NCBI GenBank assembly: GCA_025642065.1
Contig: JAODUP010000324.1
Location: 312,001 to 376,000 of the forward strand
Reading direction: 5' to 3'
Source: Paralvinella palmiformis
Lineage: Eukaryota; Annelida; Polychaeta; Terebellida; Alvinellidae
Length of the DNA: 64,000 bases
This document shows positions 46,752 through 60,696 of the stretch, piece by piece. The position numbers and the translations under genes are program-made. The notes beneath the pieces are model-generated. The model saw only the letters and a list, made by a program, of their open reading frames with translations. It did no database searches and was not told the DNA's origin. The stretch's first letter is position 1. Each line of letters starts with the position of its first letter.

Positions 46752-46945
46752 CTTAAAGGTCACAGGAAAAGGTTTCCTAATTTAGTCAAAATGTCAGGGT
46801 TATTTATTAAAATCAATTTCAGTCAGAGTTTTTTTTTGTTTTTACAAATAAACTTATAGTGGTTTTAAAATTGCTTTGCAAGCATCTCACATGCACAGAT
46901 ATGGCACAGCTTTAATCGAGTATCTTCGGAAAATATGACGTCATG
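46752..46945 (+). repeat. Dispersed repeat, copy 1 (pair with 53876-54060)
   Basis: Shares TAAAGGTCACAG, AGTCAAAATGT, AGTGGTTTTAAAA, AGCATCTCACATG and ATCTTCGGAAAA in the same order with 53876-54060. Nature unknown. Confidence 0.7.
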
Positions 46946-47052
46946 TTTGACAAACATGGACGCAAAACACTCCCCTGTTAAATGTATAAAGTGGTGTATT
47001 GTAACGCACATAATTTTGCAAATGGATCTGCCAGCGGATGGAGTATGCATTC

Positions 47053-47770
47053 ATTCCTCTTTGGCCACATAGATGATGATGATGATGATTGGTGTTTTAC
47101 GGCCACTTTTGTGCACAAGGTAGGCTAAATGGGCCGAGCGACCTCCAAAAGATAATGAGGCGAAGTCAAAGACGAAACAATCTTCAGAGATTCGAACACG
47201 GGTGGTAGTAATCGCTGGTCCAACACGCTACTGCCAGAGCACGGAGGCGCACATAGCTAGAGCGTGAGACTATTTACGACTACTACTACTAATAACAATA
47301 ATAATACAAATACCGCCTGTTTGACCACATAGGTAGAGCGTGAGACTATTTACGACGACGACTACTACTACTACTACTACTACTAATAATAATAATAATA
47401 CAAATACCGCCTCTTTGACCACATAGGTAGAGCGTGAGACTATTTACGACTACTACTACTACTACTACTAATAATACAAATACCGCCTCTTTGACCACAT
47501 AGGTAGAGCGTGAGACTATTTACCTATGGCTATGGTCATTCTGTACGTGAGGTCGCAGGTTCGCGTCTCGGCTGTGGCACTATAGTAGGGGTAGTTTTTC
47601 ATCCAACCAGGCGACTGACAAAGTTTTCTCCACCGAACATGCCATTTATTCTAAATTCATTTAGAATTAGTCTCCGTGGGGAAGCTGTAAACTATAGACC
47701 ATTTGCGTCTCCCTCCCATTTGCCAGCCACGTAAAAAACTGCCATTTCGGCCATTATTATTATTATTCCC
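47053..47770 (+). repeat. SINE-E: tandem array of tRNA-like heads plus one full body
   Basis: A unit of the form CTTTGACCACATAGGTAGAG, CGTGAGACTATTTACGAC, (TAC/TAA)n, CAAATACCGCC occurs four times (the first split by the SINE-A). The last unit continues through a B box (GCAGGTTCGCGTCTCGG, about 47552) into a body ending in CGGCCATTATTATTATTATT. The body end recurs inverted at 58640-58745. Confidence 0.75.
47073..47249 (-). repeat. SINE-A copy inserted in a SINE-E unit
   Basis: SINE-A on the minus strand. Flanks CACATAG at 47066-47072 and 47250-47256. Removing it rejoins TTTGGCCACATAG to CTAGAGCGTGAGACTATTTA, the unit repeated downstream. Confidence 0.85.
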
Positions 47771-47963
47771 CCAAAACAAGACTCGTTTACGCGATTGGCT
47801 GCGAAACATGAACAGAGTGCAGTGGAAGCCAACTTGCCACAGCAAACTCTGTGGGAGACACTTTGAAGAACGGATGTTCGTTATTTCGCCGCCTTTGGCA
47901 CGACCAATTGAAGTGTTAGGCTCACAGAAATGCCATTCCAACCATATTCGACAAACTGGGTGA
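47765..47963 (+). pseudogene. THAP-type zinc finger fragment
   Basis: The frame reads FPQNKTRLRDWLRNMNRVQW, KPTCHSKLCGRHFEERMF, then a tail to a TGA near 47961. The pattern F(P)...R..WL..(M/I).R..W.P....LC..HF....F is the second half of a THAP DNA-binding domain (C2CH zinc finger), keeping the Cys and His ligands LC..HF. The N-terminal half with the first Cys pair is missing; SINE-E lies directly upstream. It may be an exon of a THAP gene or a P-element/THAP transposon remnant. Confidence 0.6.
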
Positions 47964-50093
47964 TGCTAAGCCCAAACGAAAATAGTTTGATGGGGAAATT
48001 GAATATAAAACGGGTGTATATGAGCGATAATAGATTATTGTTGGGATCGAACTACTGGTCATTCACTAGTTCAGGCATTCGTGAATAAATAAAATTTCAC
48101 TTATTCCCCCAAAATAAAAAATTACTTAGACTTGCTTAAAGTTTCTCATGACTACTAAACTGTTAAAATAGTAGGTGTTCCGCCGGGGTCAGCACATTCC
48201 TGGATAGGCCACATATTGGAGAGACCCATGCATCCACCACGCTCCAATGTACCGACAAATATCACTTTATTTTAAATGACGTTATGTAATAGGAAGAGGG
48301 AAATATTCGCATTCAGGGCCAGTGTGTTGACTTATCAATTAAGCTTATACCAACACAGAAAAATACACGTCAATTCAATTCTTGTTCAGTTGTTGTGGAC
48401 CGGGGACGGGTGTCGGCGGCACAGGTGGCTGCTCTAGATCCACATCTGCACTTGCTTCAGCTAATTCCTCACAATTAATAGTTTGTGACCCTTTTTCTGG
48501 AATCTGACATTTTTTCGGTCAACTGGTCAAGACGCTTGTAAACAAAACTATGACACTACGTGATTTTTGTCAAAGATGACGTCACACGATAATCCCTAGT
48601 GAGTGTAGTACACACTAGCAATGGCTGGTGAAAGTACGGAAATTAAGGATTTGGGGAACATTTTAATGGAAATATGATAGCTGGTGGTTAGAATTGTTTT
48701 GAGTGTGGTAGTGCATCTGATAGAGAATAAAATAATTGTTTGTTACGTTTTATTTGCTTCGAAATGTGAAACTTCTTTTCTCGTCAGCTTTAAGGTGAAA
48801 TCTTCTCTATTTTCAGATGTCCATTATTTTGGAGGTCTACTTGCTTTCTTTTACTATCCATGATGTAAATTTAAAACAACAAATGCCCCTAATTTCTTTA
48901 TATCTACAATATGACTTTTAGCCTGCTATTATTCAAAATAAACAGCCCCTCTCCTCTGCCTCCTTCTCCCAGTCCGGAGTATTTCATTTCCCGACAGCTG
49001 TCAGTGCTCTATTCAATAAATATTACGAGTGGATAAGCTAAACCACAGAAAGAAACACAGAATCCCGGAATGATTCTCCCCAAATCGGAAACTTCTGATT
49101 CAGTATACAGTGGTGCTGTACAGTATACGTTGATGCTTTAGTGAATGATGGAACAGCCTTATTTGCGATTGTTGGATATGAGAGACTTAATTACCTACGT
49201 GTACAGAATGCATAACATTTCACCCTCTGACCTACTTACATTCTATCAAACGGAGTTATATCTATAGGGATTAATTTCTCACGGTCATGGAATGTATATA
49301 GAATGGCGGAGTTCATATCCCGATCATGACACTAATAATATAATGGGGGAGGGGGTGGTATGCGTCCAGCTTTTGGTTTCCAAATTTCAATAAAACCTTA
49401 CTTACACAAGCTGATAACAATGTCATGAGTTCCAAAATTAAATATAATTAGTCTCTACATCCATGTGCCAGAGTCAACATCGAGATAGAGGAGCCAGCTG
49501 CCTCCTCTGAAATTCCCGAGAAAGGAGGTTCTCTCCCCAAACATATTTATGTGTCAATGTTTTTCACTACAGCATTTCTTAATCATAACACACAAGCTGT
49601 AAACATTTATATAGATTGTTCCATATCCAGAAGTTTGAGATAGAATTAAAATTAGTTCTTACACCATCTAGAATCTGCTTCAATCTACGTGGTAATTACT
49701 GAACACACATGTTAAGAATACTCGGAAGCTGCAGTGGGTGTAATATTTCAGGAAAGACATGCCATTGGAAGCTGTGTTCCATCATCACTGATCAGACTGG
49801 TTAGGTTTAAAATAATGGATTCAACTACCAGTATTACTACTCTTACTATTAGTATTACAACATGGAACTTTTCCTGACAGCCCACTGCGAGTACAGTGTA
49901 TATTAGTGTTGATTATATATGAATAAATATTAATCATAGACCAATGGACACTTTTCAAGTTAATTAGTCTTAAAGAATATGCAAATAGTAAATATGCCAC
50001 CTGTAGATATTAACACAGAGAATTACTTAATGACTATCAGTGAAAAGTATCATTGTACTTTATAGAAATAAAATTACCAAATAAAAGTGATGA
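47964..50093. other. Intergenic stretch, no gene recognised
   Basis: No domain or repeat match found within the window. GC content varies. 48530-48600 has TGACGTCA-like motifs without a gene nearby. Confidence 0.4.
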
Positions 50094-50651
50094 CGACATG
50101 GGGTCAATTCAATTTCGGAATTGGAATTGATGGTCAATTCCAATTCTGGAATTGATTATTTAAAAAAAAAAGGAATTGGAATTGAGAAATTTTGAATTGG
50201 AATTGAGAAATTTTGAATTGGAATTGAAGTTTCCTACAAAAAAATTAAATCCAAAAATTTATTTACCATTTTTACAATGTTAACACTTACATGTGATGTT
50301 ACCAATATACTGGAACCATAATGATCCAGAACTTTGGTTCCTTTTATATATATATATATTAAATATATGCATTTAACCAATTAAAATGGTCTGGATACCA
50401 TGGGCTCCACCCACAACATGGTGACACCACCACATAGCATGCCTGTAATCTATATAGAGATATTGCTATTTAGGAATTTACCCCCGTTCAATGTTTAGAA
50501 CAGGCAAAATAAAATTAAATCCACAAATTAATTTACCATTTAATTTTTTAATTCAAAAATACTGAATTGGAATTGATAAATTTGAGGTGGAATTGACCAA
50601 ATAGAATTGAGTGGAATTGGAATTGACAAAATGGAATTGACCCCATGTCTG
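50094..50651 (-). mobile_element. hAT MITE (AATTCC family), 558 bp
   Basis: Ends CGACATGGGGTCAATTC and GAATTGACCCCATGTCTG, with AATTGGAATTG arrays inside both ends and the module TTAACACTTACATGTGATGT through ATATAGAGATATTGCTATTT in the middle. Flanks show no clear duplication. Confidence 0.84.
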
Positions 50652-51240
50652 TGACAGAATAAATAAAAAGATCAACTCTGAATGCTAATGTCAATAATCA
50701 GATTATCAGGATTAACATAATCCTATTTTCTACCTGGCCATCTTTATATAATACACTTATATACAGCTAAAACGTGTAATAAACTTTGTGATTTTTTAAT
50801 TGCATAGCTCATATTCTTTAAATACAACAATAATGTTCAAACACTGTTTTTCATAAAGCAAAACTTAAATAGAATGAAATTAACAAACAGAGTAAAGAAA
50901 ATGTTATTATATAAATTAATATTACATATGTTAATGCAGATTTACTAATAAGTAGAATAAATATGATTTTATCAATTAATACCTGAACACCATCGTACAG
51001 ACTTTTCTCTGTATAGTGACTATTTGAGCAGCAGCTTTCTTTCATACAAAATAGAACAAAAATAAAGAATCAGCTTTTGATGGGAACCAGTTATAGATCT
51101 TTCTGTTCATGGGGTTTAGGCTGCCATCTCAATTTAAGCATGTAACAGCCACCCACAACTTTCAACGTGTGACCAGGGTGTAACATGGATACTTTACTAA
51201 AACTAAACAACAATTCAAGGCAAAACCCTAAATGTTTTGT
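50652..51240. other. Non-coding, 3' of the 51.2-kb ORF
   Basis: AT-rich and without coding signal. Expected to include the 3' UTR of the minus-strand ORF at 51241-51798. Confidence 0.4.
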
Positions 51241-51798
51241 TTAGTCAAAGTCATGCAGATATGGTGTAGAAAAGAAGCGTCTGATTCTGTCGGACACTGA
51301 GCCCTCTCCATCACCGGTCACACCTTTTCCTCCAATTGTCAATTGATCTCCAAGCCAAAGCTCAACCTTGGCCACCCATTGGTTTACATTATCTCCTCTC
51401 GTCTTCTTCACCGAGTGCACAATTGTACCAATGCCAAGAATGAACAGTAATAGTTTATCATCTGCACCACCAGACATGGTGGTTTTCACTATGCGCCAAA
51501 TTATCTTAACCATATCATTAAAAGTGGCCTGTGTGGAGATTGTTGAGGCAAGCACAGAATACTTTTGTATTAGTTTCAAGCCATCTGGACTGGAAGCCAT
51601 GGTCGAAATGCATTTCTCAATATTTGAGAACACGTCTGTAGCTTCATTTTGTAACTCCTCTTCATAGTGAGTGTGCTTAAAGACGTTAGAACAAAATTCT
51701 TCAGACTGCTTGATCACTTCGGCAGTGTCCATAATTGAAATTGGAAAGTCCTGTTCAGACAGTGTTAACTGAACGACTAAATTTTCTTCTCCTAACAA
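51241..51798 (-). CDS. Hypothetical protein, alpha-helical, possible distant Bcl-2-like fold
   Basis: An open frame of 185 codons ending at TAA 51241-51243. The first in-frame ATG is at 51732-51730 (MDTAEVIKQSEEFCSNVF), giving 163 residues. The frame stays open upstream to a TAG near 51850 without ATG, and CCCAG at about 51811 could be a splice acceptor, so an upstream exon may supply the start. The protein is helix-rich: an amphipathic N-terminal half, then FNDMVKIIWRIVKTTMSGG, a hydrophobic helix DKLLLFILGIGTIVHSV, and VNQWVAKVELWLGDQL; it ends FFSTPYLHDFD. The F.D.V...W.RIV....GG string and the VELWL helix loosely recall BH1 and the following helix of Bcl-2 proteins. That is a guess from pattern only. 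No family is recognised with certainty. Confidence 0.65.
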   Translation of the reverse strand: MLGEENLVVQLTLSEQDFPISIMDTAEVIKQSEEFCSNVFKHTHYEEELQNEATDVFSNIEKCISTMASSPDGLKLIQKYSVLASTISTQATFNDMVKIIWRIVKTTMSGGADDKLLLFILGIGTIVHSVKKTRGDNVNQWVAKVELWLGDQLTIGGKGVTGDGEGSVSDRIRRFFSTPYLHDFD

Positions 51799-51859
51799 CT
51801 CCTGCTGGGAATAATACCGTATTATGTATCCGGATCGAAGTCTTCTCTAACCAATCACA

Positions 51860-53180
51860 AGGCTAGATTGTTAAAAGACGTGATTTTCATAGCCATGAGC
51901 TGAGCGGCGAGTCTGGCTGGTCTTTAACGTCCCACTTCAAGATTTATTTCGGTGTATTTTGATATTCTGTAAAACAAAATCTGCATATTGAAGTAAATAT
52001 AAAAACCGATACTAGTCAGTGTCATTTTTAATAGCTAAAGTACGATAAACAGTTTCCAATAATGCGTAAATAGTCGAGCGATAATACAACAACTCCAATA
52101 TTACCTACAGATGGCGCCTGTAGATGTTCCAGAGGGCGCCACCGTTTACCTTAAGCCTGTTTATGGGACAAAATTTACCAAACACTTGACTTGTCAATAG
52201 TAGATTAACTTACGGCTTACAATTTCACAGATACCCATCCGTTCCTCGTATGACAGTAGATTTGTAGTGTGGTGTCGATAGTGAGTTCGCGATGCGCAAC
52301 CATCAGTGAATTAAAAATTTACTAACTCGTCATCAATAATAATTACCCTGAAATAAGTGGCATATTTTGTGATGTAGTTACATAATGTATTATTATGGCA
52401 AGTCATTGATGACTGGATGTACCGTGATGGAATTTTGTGTGTATTGCAGAAACGTTGATATAATAGAGGTATGAATATAAATATAGAGATGTATGACATG
52501 GGCACGATGATTTATTCCTTATTTGGGACATACATAGGCTATATTCCGTGGGTAGGGAATACTCCGGGTAGCTGATGACTGCCATGTTTGACCAGAAAAA
52601 CGCGGGAAAAGATTTTCTCAATCTTGATCGTAGTAAACGCGAACAGCAATAACGGGTGTGGGTGGGGATTTATTTGGTAAAAATAACCCCCGCGATCAGG
52701 TCCTATTTTTTATGTGTAAGTCGTAGGCATATTAATTCTAGGTAAATTTTCTATTAGAAGCGGACACAATTACGTGAAGCACTTCCCACGCAGTGGCTTC
52801 TATCAGCACCATAATGCATTAGTAACTTTGAGGTGTGTGCGTATCTGTCGCTTGAAAATGCTTTCAATACACATATGCGTGATATAGTGATACCAAACAA
52901 TAATAAATTAACACAGAGAAAAGTGAGGCTCAAATTGGTTAAAACAAATCTTTGACAAGGGGGTGGGGAACATTTCAGGTACATAAATATGTGAAGTGAT
53001 GGGTTAGTTTGGATCCATTTTTGAGCATGGGAGCCACCATGCAGCCACCTGGAACACATCCACACACAAATTGCCGAAATTAAATAAACACACGCTGTAT
53101 GTGTAGTTGTCTTGGATTTGTACTTTTTTTTTAGTAAAGTCGCATGTCAAACAAATTGACATGGTCAGGCTTTTGGTTTT
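51860..53180. other. Intergenic stretch upstream of the 51.2-kb ORF
   Basis: Likely promoter side of the minus-strand ORF. No domain, SINE or transposon recognised. Confidence 0.4.
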
Positions 53181-53500
53181 GTTGTTCGGGGAGAATCCCC
53201 ATGCTGTCGTTGGAGTGGTTGAGAAATCTCCTCCCCCACCACTCACAGGGGAGCAGTATGGAAAGATGGAGCTGAAATACCCTGCCAGAGTGTTTTACGT
53301 CCTCAGGGGGTTTTTAACGTCCCCCTTTATTTTAAATAATTCAGTGGAGACGGCAGCGCCATTTAACGTGGTCAGCCACCGACGATGTTGTGAGCCGAGA
53401 AATTAATCCCTGGGAAAGTTTCGACCTCTTGATGTGATCGAACCTGTGATCCTTGGCACCAAGTACCGGGTGCTTAACCGCTAGGCCACCGGAGCTCACT
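53181..53500 (-). repeat. SINE-B copy, first of a tandem pair
   Basis: On the minus strand it starts GAGCTCCGGTGGCCTAGCGG (A box), has a B-box ACAGGTTCGATCACATCAAG and ends TGGGGATTCTCCCCGAACAA. It is separated from the next copy by an 18-bp spacer (GCTTGGATGGGAATTTTT). Confidence 0.88.
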
Positions 53501-53518
53501 GCTTGGATGGGAATTTTT

Positions 53519-53837
53519 GTTGTTCGGGGAGAATCCCCAGGCTGTCGTTGGAGTGGTTGAGAAACTCCTCCCCCACCACTCACAGGGGAGCAGTATGGAA
53601 AGATGGAGCTGAAATACCCTGCCAGAGTGTTTTACGTCCTCAGGGGGTTTTTGACGTCCCCCTTTATTTTAAATAAATCAGTGGAGACGGCAGCGCCATT
53701 TAACGTGGTCAACCACCCACGATGTTGTGAGCCGAGAAATTAATCTCTGGAAAAGTTTCGACTTCTTGCGGGGTTCGAACCTGTGACCGTTGGCACTAAG
53801 TGCCGGGTGCTTAATCACTAGGCCACCGGAGCTCACT
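53519..53837 (-). repeat. SINE-B copy, second of a tandem pair
   Basis: Closely similar to 53181-53500. It is followed by GATTGGATGGGAAATTT, nearly the same as the spacer between the two. The whole unit of about 338 bp is therefore tandemly duplicated. The B box GGTTCGAACCCC is intact. Confidence 0.88.
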
Positions 53838-53875
53838 GATTGGATGGGAAATTTGCCATTTCTATATATACCTGT

Positions 53876-54060
53876 TTAAAGGTCACAGAAAAAAGTTTCC
53901 CAAGTTAGTCAAAATGTTAGTATTATATACCAAAATCAATTTAAATCAGAGATATATTTATTTTTTTCCTAGAAATAAAGTTACAGTGGTTTTAAAACTT
54001 GCTATGCTAGCATCTCACATGGCCGAAACTTTAATTGGGAATCTTCGGAAAACTTACGTG
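53876..54060 (+). repeat. Dispersed repeat, copy 2 (pair with 46752-46945)
   Basis: Same order of conserved blocks as the first copy. Runs into a LINE fragment on its right side. Confidence 0.7.
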
Positions 54061-54063
54061 TTC

Positions 54064-54490
54064 CATGTTGTCTTTATTAAACAATGGTGTACAGCAGACA
54101 CTGATCTTTCCCTTAAACAACTTTGTGACTGTCTCAGTGATATCTCTGGCTGGATGACAAACAATCAACTTAGGCTCAATGCCAACAAAACATTATAGGT
54201 ACATCCAGACAAGGCAGCAAAATTGCTCGTTTCTTCCCTACGAACATCTTTAGTCATAGCATCATACCATCAGACACTGTATGTAATTTTGGTGTTACAT
54301 TTGATAGCGATTGTAATTACAGAAAACATTCTTCTCTGACATGTCGCAACTGCTTCTATCATATTCGTGACCCATATTTTTTTCTTTCAGGTGCCAGAAC
54401 CATTGCTACAGCACTCATTACTAGTAGGCTAGATTACTACAACTCTCTTCTTTATAACGTTGCATTTAAGGATATTCTAAAACTTCAGTG
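54064..54490 (+). mobile_element. LINE (Jockey/L2-type) RT C-terminal fragment
   Basis: Reads LSLKQLCDCLSDISGWMTNN, QLRLNANKT, then in another frame SDTVCNFGVTFDSDCNYRKH, SSLTCRNCFYHIRD and TIATALITSRLDYYNSLLY. These are the post-catalytic thumb region motifs of such ORF2 proteins. Frameshifts break it, and it stops abruptly at a 139-bp microsatellite. Confidence 0.82.
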
Positions 54491-54517
54491 TGTTCGCACG
54501 CACGCACACGGCGCGGC

Positions 54518-57282
<2,765 letters not shown>

Positions 57283-57395
57283 CCCGGACTATGAGTTTTT
57301 CCCAACTCCTCCACTAGGTGCGCCACTGAGCTTGATTCTTTTCGAGGATATTGGCGCTATAAAAGTTTTGCGCTATAAAAGGTTCTATACATTTT
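57283..57395 (+). repeat. Dispersed repeat (pair with 61303-61412)
   Basis: ACTATGAG, TACTAGGTG/CACTAGGTGCGCCACTGAGC, GAGGATATTGGC and TATA(A/G)AAGTTT recur in order at 61303-61412. Nature unknown. Confidence 0.65.
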
Positions 57396-57635
57396 GACTA
57401 TTCTATATTATTATTTTAAAATATCCATCTGCTAGACATGCAGCGTATCTATTTCAAGGTTTTACTAACAACATATAAAAATATATAGCTATCAGTGACA
57501 TATGATACCTGAATTATGTATGAACTAGTGTCCATTCAAAAGTCATCTCGAAACTCAGTTCATCCAGTCAGCTACTATATTGCAGGTGCCTGTCTCTCGG
57601 CTCAAGTCATAATGTAATTGTGCTTTTACTAATGC

Positions 57636-57860
57636 AGTTCCACTTTATGGAATAGATTGCTGGTAGATATTTAGAAACACGTCGTCTCTTGGAAATTTTA
57701 AACCTGTTCAATGTTGCTTTCACAGATAAATAATAAGTATCGTTCAAATCCCTCATTAAATTTTTACAGACACATTATTTCGGCTATCACTGAACAGCGT
57801 CTTTAAATGGCTCTTGCTAGTAAGGGCGTTTATTAAATATACATTATTATTATTATTACT
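57636..57860 (+). mobile_element. LINE 3' end, second copy
   Basis: Matches 23926-24175 (CCACTTTATGGAATAG, CTCTTGGAAATTTTAAA, AATGGCTCTTGCTAGTAAGG) and ends in (ATT)n instead of (AT)n. Confidence 0.8.
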
Positions 57861-57966
57861 ATTATTTATTACGGCGTAAACACTAAACATAGTGACATAT
57901 TAATCAGTTACTATAAGTCATCTGAATACATCATCTACCTAAGTAAATGAGTTGTACATTATAATG

Positions 57967-58142
57967 ATGATTGATTATTACTTTTGTGCACATGGTAGGC
58001 TAAATGAGCTGAGCAACCTCTAAAGGTAATGAAGCGAAGTCAAAGATGAAACACCCTTCAGATATGCCTACGCCGAGGTTCGAACTCAGGTGATAGTGCT
58101 GTGTGGTCCAACGCGCTACCAGCTAGATCACAGAGGCTCTCC
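57967..58142 (-). repeat. SINE-A copy
   Basis: Head, B-box region (GGTTCGAACTCAGG on the plus strand flank) and body as in the other copies. Flanks ACATTATAATG / ACATTAAAATG are a near-perfect 11-bp target duplication. Confidence 0.87.
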
Positions 58143-58170
58143 ACATTAAAATGTTAATTATTGTGGCGTA

Positions 58171-58204
<34 letters not shown>

Positions 58205-58209
<5 letters not shown>

Positions 58210-58395
58210 GATGATGATTGATTGATGTTTTATGGCCACTTTTGTGCACAGGTAGGCTAAATGGGCCGAGCGACCTCCAAAGGTAATGAGACGAAGTAAG
58301 GCGAAACACTTCAAAATATGCCCACGCCGGGATTCGAACACGGTGTTAGTGATCTGTGGTCCAACACGCTACTGCTAGACCACGGAGGCGCCCCA
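58205..58395 (-). repeat. SINE-A copy in an (AT)n tract
   Basis: Complete copy flanked by TATATATAAAAT on both sides. It lies 62 bp from the previous SINE-A, same orientation. Confidence 0.88.
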
Positions 58396-58402
58396 TATAT
58401 AT

Positions 58403-58452
<50 letters not shown>

Positions 58453-58500
58453 TTAGTGTAAGTTAATTAAACAGGAGAACACAGACAGACATTAACTGAT

Positions 58501-58554
<54 letters not shown>

Positions 58555-58601
58555 TATAATGTAAATTGTTTTTGTTAACAGGGCATCGATGACAGGTAAC
58601 T

Positions 58602-58639
<38 letters not shown>

Positions 58640-58745
58640 AATGGCCGAAATGGTAGTTATTTTGTGTAGCTTCGCTACCTCAAATGAGGGAGACGCATAT
58701 ATTCCGTAATTTACTACTCCACCACTAATTCTAAACAAATTTACA
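58396..58745. repeat. AT/AC microsatellites and an inverted SINE-E tail
   Basis: (AT)n at 58396-58440, 58503-58550 and 58606-58639. Then 58640-58745 is a reverse copy of the SINE-E body end at about 47650-47760 (GGCCGAAATGG, GAGGGAGACGCA, ATTCTAAA). Confidence 0.7.
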
Positions 58746-59171
58746 ATTTACAATAGATCTTCGGTAGATAAGGTGATTTAATGGTACATTGATATGTACA
58801 ACCTGTCACTATCAACTACATTGAAAATTCCACTTTTCCACGTCGTTCGATTTACTGTTAGTGTTATAGATCTATTTATATCAAGTCAACCATTGATATA
58901 CAGATAAACAATTAATAATGTAATAAGTGACTGGCTGGCATACGGTATCAAAACATTTTTTCTACTCAAAAGACTATCCTGTATAGACTTCATAAAAAAA
59001 GTTTAATTTACATCATTTGAATCATAGAGTGTCGATTAAGCGGCGGGAAGCATCTAAAACAGTAACGCAGACAAATCTAGTTAAATTCATCATTGCGAGT
59101 TAGTGTCTATATTCGTTAGGTGGCAGAACAAGTCGTCATCCGGGTTATTCCTGCAGAGGGAAGAAGACAAG

Positions 59172-59205
59172 ATGTCGGTCGCCAATTTTTTCGAAACCCT
59201 GACAG
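59172..59205 (+). CDS. ZFP64-like gene, first coding exon
   Basis: ATG at 59172 after a GC-richer leader (GTCATCCGGGTTATTCCTGC); encodes MSVANFFETLT; donor ACAG|GTATAT. Exit phase 1, joining GGA (Gly) in exon 2. Confidence 0.65.
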
Positions 59206-60662
59206 GTATATACTTTACTTTTACTTACAAGTACCATACAACATCTGGATTGTGATATACCAATGGCTTCGTTATTTTATGTTTTACGTTGGATGAATAA
59301 TATCGAAAGTGTGCGTGGCCGAGATTATGATATCTAGGCCGAAATCAAAGTCTGTCTAATGAATTTCTCGAAAATGTCAATGTGAGGAATTTCACATAAG
59401 AATACAAAGAAATGTCGGCAACTGCAGCGTAATATATCCATAATCTGTATGTTAAAATTAAATATTGGATATGTAATACGATGTGAAGAGTTAAATGTTG
59501 TTGTAATTGACGTGACTGGGAGTTTGTTGTTGTTGGAACAGCCAGGGTACAGACAAAAACTTGGCACGGCATACTCAGCGGCAGACATCGCCGGTAACCA
59601 AACGTCAGTTTAGTGTCAGAAGCTGACGCAGCCGGAGCCATATACTGGTCAGATTTTTGTATTGACAGAGGCCTGTCATTCAAATATTTTCATGTTATTT
59701 GTTTGCTTGGTGTACACAGATCGTATTTATACAGTGACCAGAACTAAGAAATAACCAAACCGGGAACTTGGATAGTTTAAGTTTATACTATTTGAGTATT
59801 TCCTTCGGCTTGGCCTTGGCTTTGTTGTACCTTGAAAATGCAGATATAAAAAATTCGAAATTGGAAGGTACTAAACACCTCCACTGGTGATTGCCAGAAA
59901 TTTATGACTGTTACCACTAAACATCAGATGATGTTGCTATACTATCATATCACCACAGCTATTTCAGGAAGCAGTCATCTGGACTTATGTGATTAAAGTG
60001 TTTTTATTATTGCTTTGCTCTGGTTTACTACACTACAGGTAGTACAGCTTTTGTTATGATGATAATATTGATTCTTATTGTTCGTACTTTATGATTATTA
60101 AGGGGCCTGTAGGAATATGAGTAAGGCATTAGTATAATAGTATGGCTGTGCTTTCCTATACTGGTCCCCCAATTTTCACATTTATGTATGGTATATTTTG
60201 ATTGAAATATTAATAATATTGTTGTTGTGAATAAATTTCTTACTAACATACTTACTTTATCTTATTAAAAATATCCAAACCTTATAGTATATTGATTTAG
60301 TCCTAAAACTCAAAACCTGAATTTGTAATTATATTGTATATGTGACAATGTATCATTTTCTGCTGTAGGAGTAACAGGACTGGACAGCCAACAGACTGCA
60401 TTAGCTGTTCAGGCTCTACTAGACAGTCAGACTGTATCGGATGCCACTCCAGGTTTGTTTCAGGCCTAACAGATGTATTGTCAGTCAGAATTGTAACATC
60501 ATTAATTTCCAAAGTAACAGTTCCAGTTATGATAACTGATCAATGTGTCAAATATCTGTAACCAGTTATGTTAAATCTGAGTTGAAATGTTATCATGATA
60601 ATTATATATATATATATATATATATATTTGTTTTTAAAGATAACTTTAGTGAGTAGAATTCA

Positions 60663-60696
<34 letters not shown>

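Larger units (their letters stand above)
42686..47065. other. Upstream region of PNP, largely unassigned
   Basis: Should contain PNP exon 1 and promoter, which I could not identify. Holds (ATA)n at 42780, a SINE-A (43753-43943), a 67-bp duplication (43538-43605 and 44186-44252), a (GAT)n/(AAT)n run (44300-44360), a poly-G run (45700) and an unassigned ORF at 45134-45373. Confidence 0.45.

Noticed and set aside
47073..47560. CRISPR-like array of regularly spaced repeats
   Set aside because: Units are tRNA-like SINE heads separated by triplet runs in a eukaryotic genome, without unique spacers or cas genes.
59345..59683. 112-codon minus-strand ORF opposite the ZFP64-like intron 1
   Set aside because: Low-complexity hydrophobic reading without a domain; likely chance in the GC-richer promoter-proximal region.
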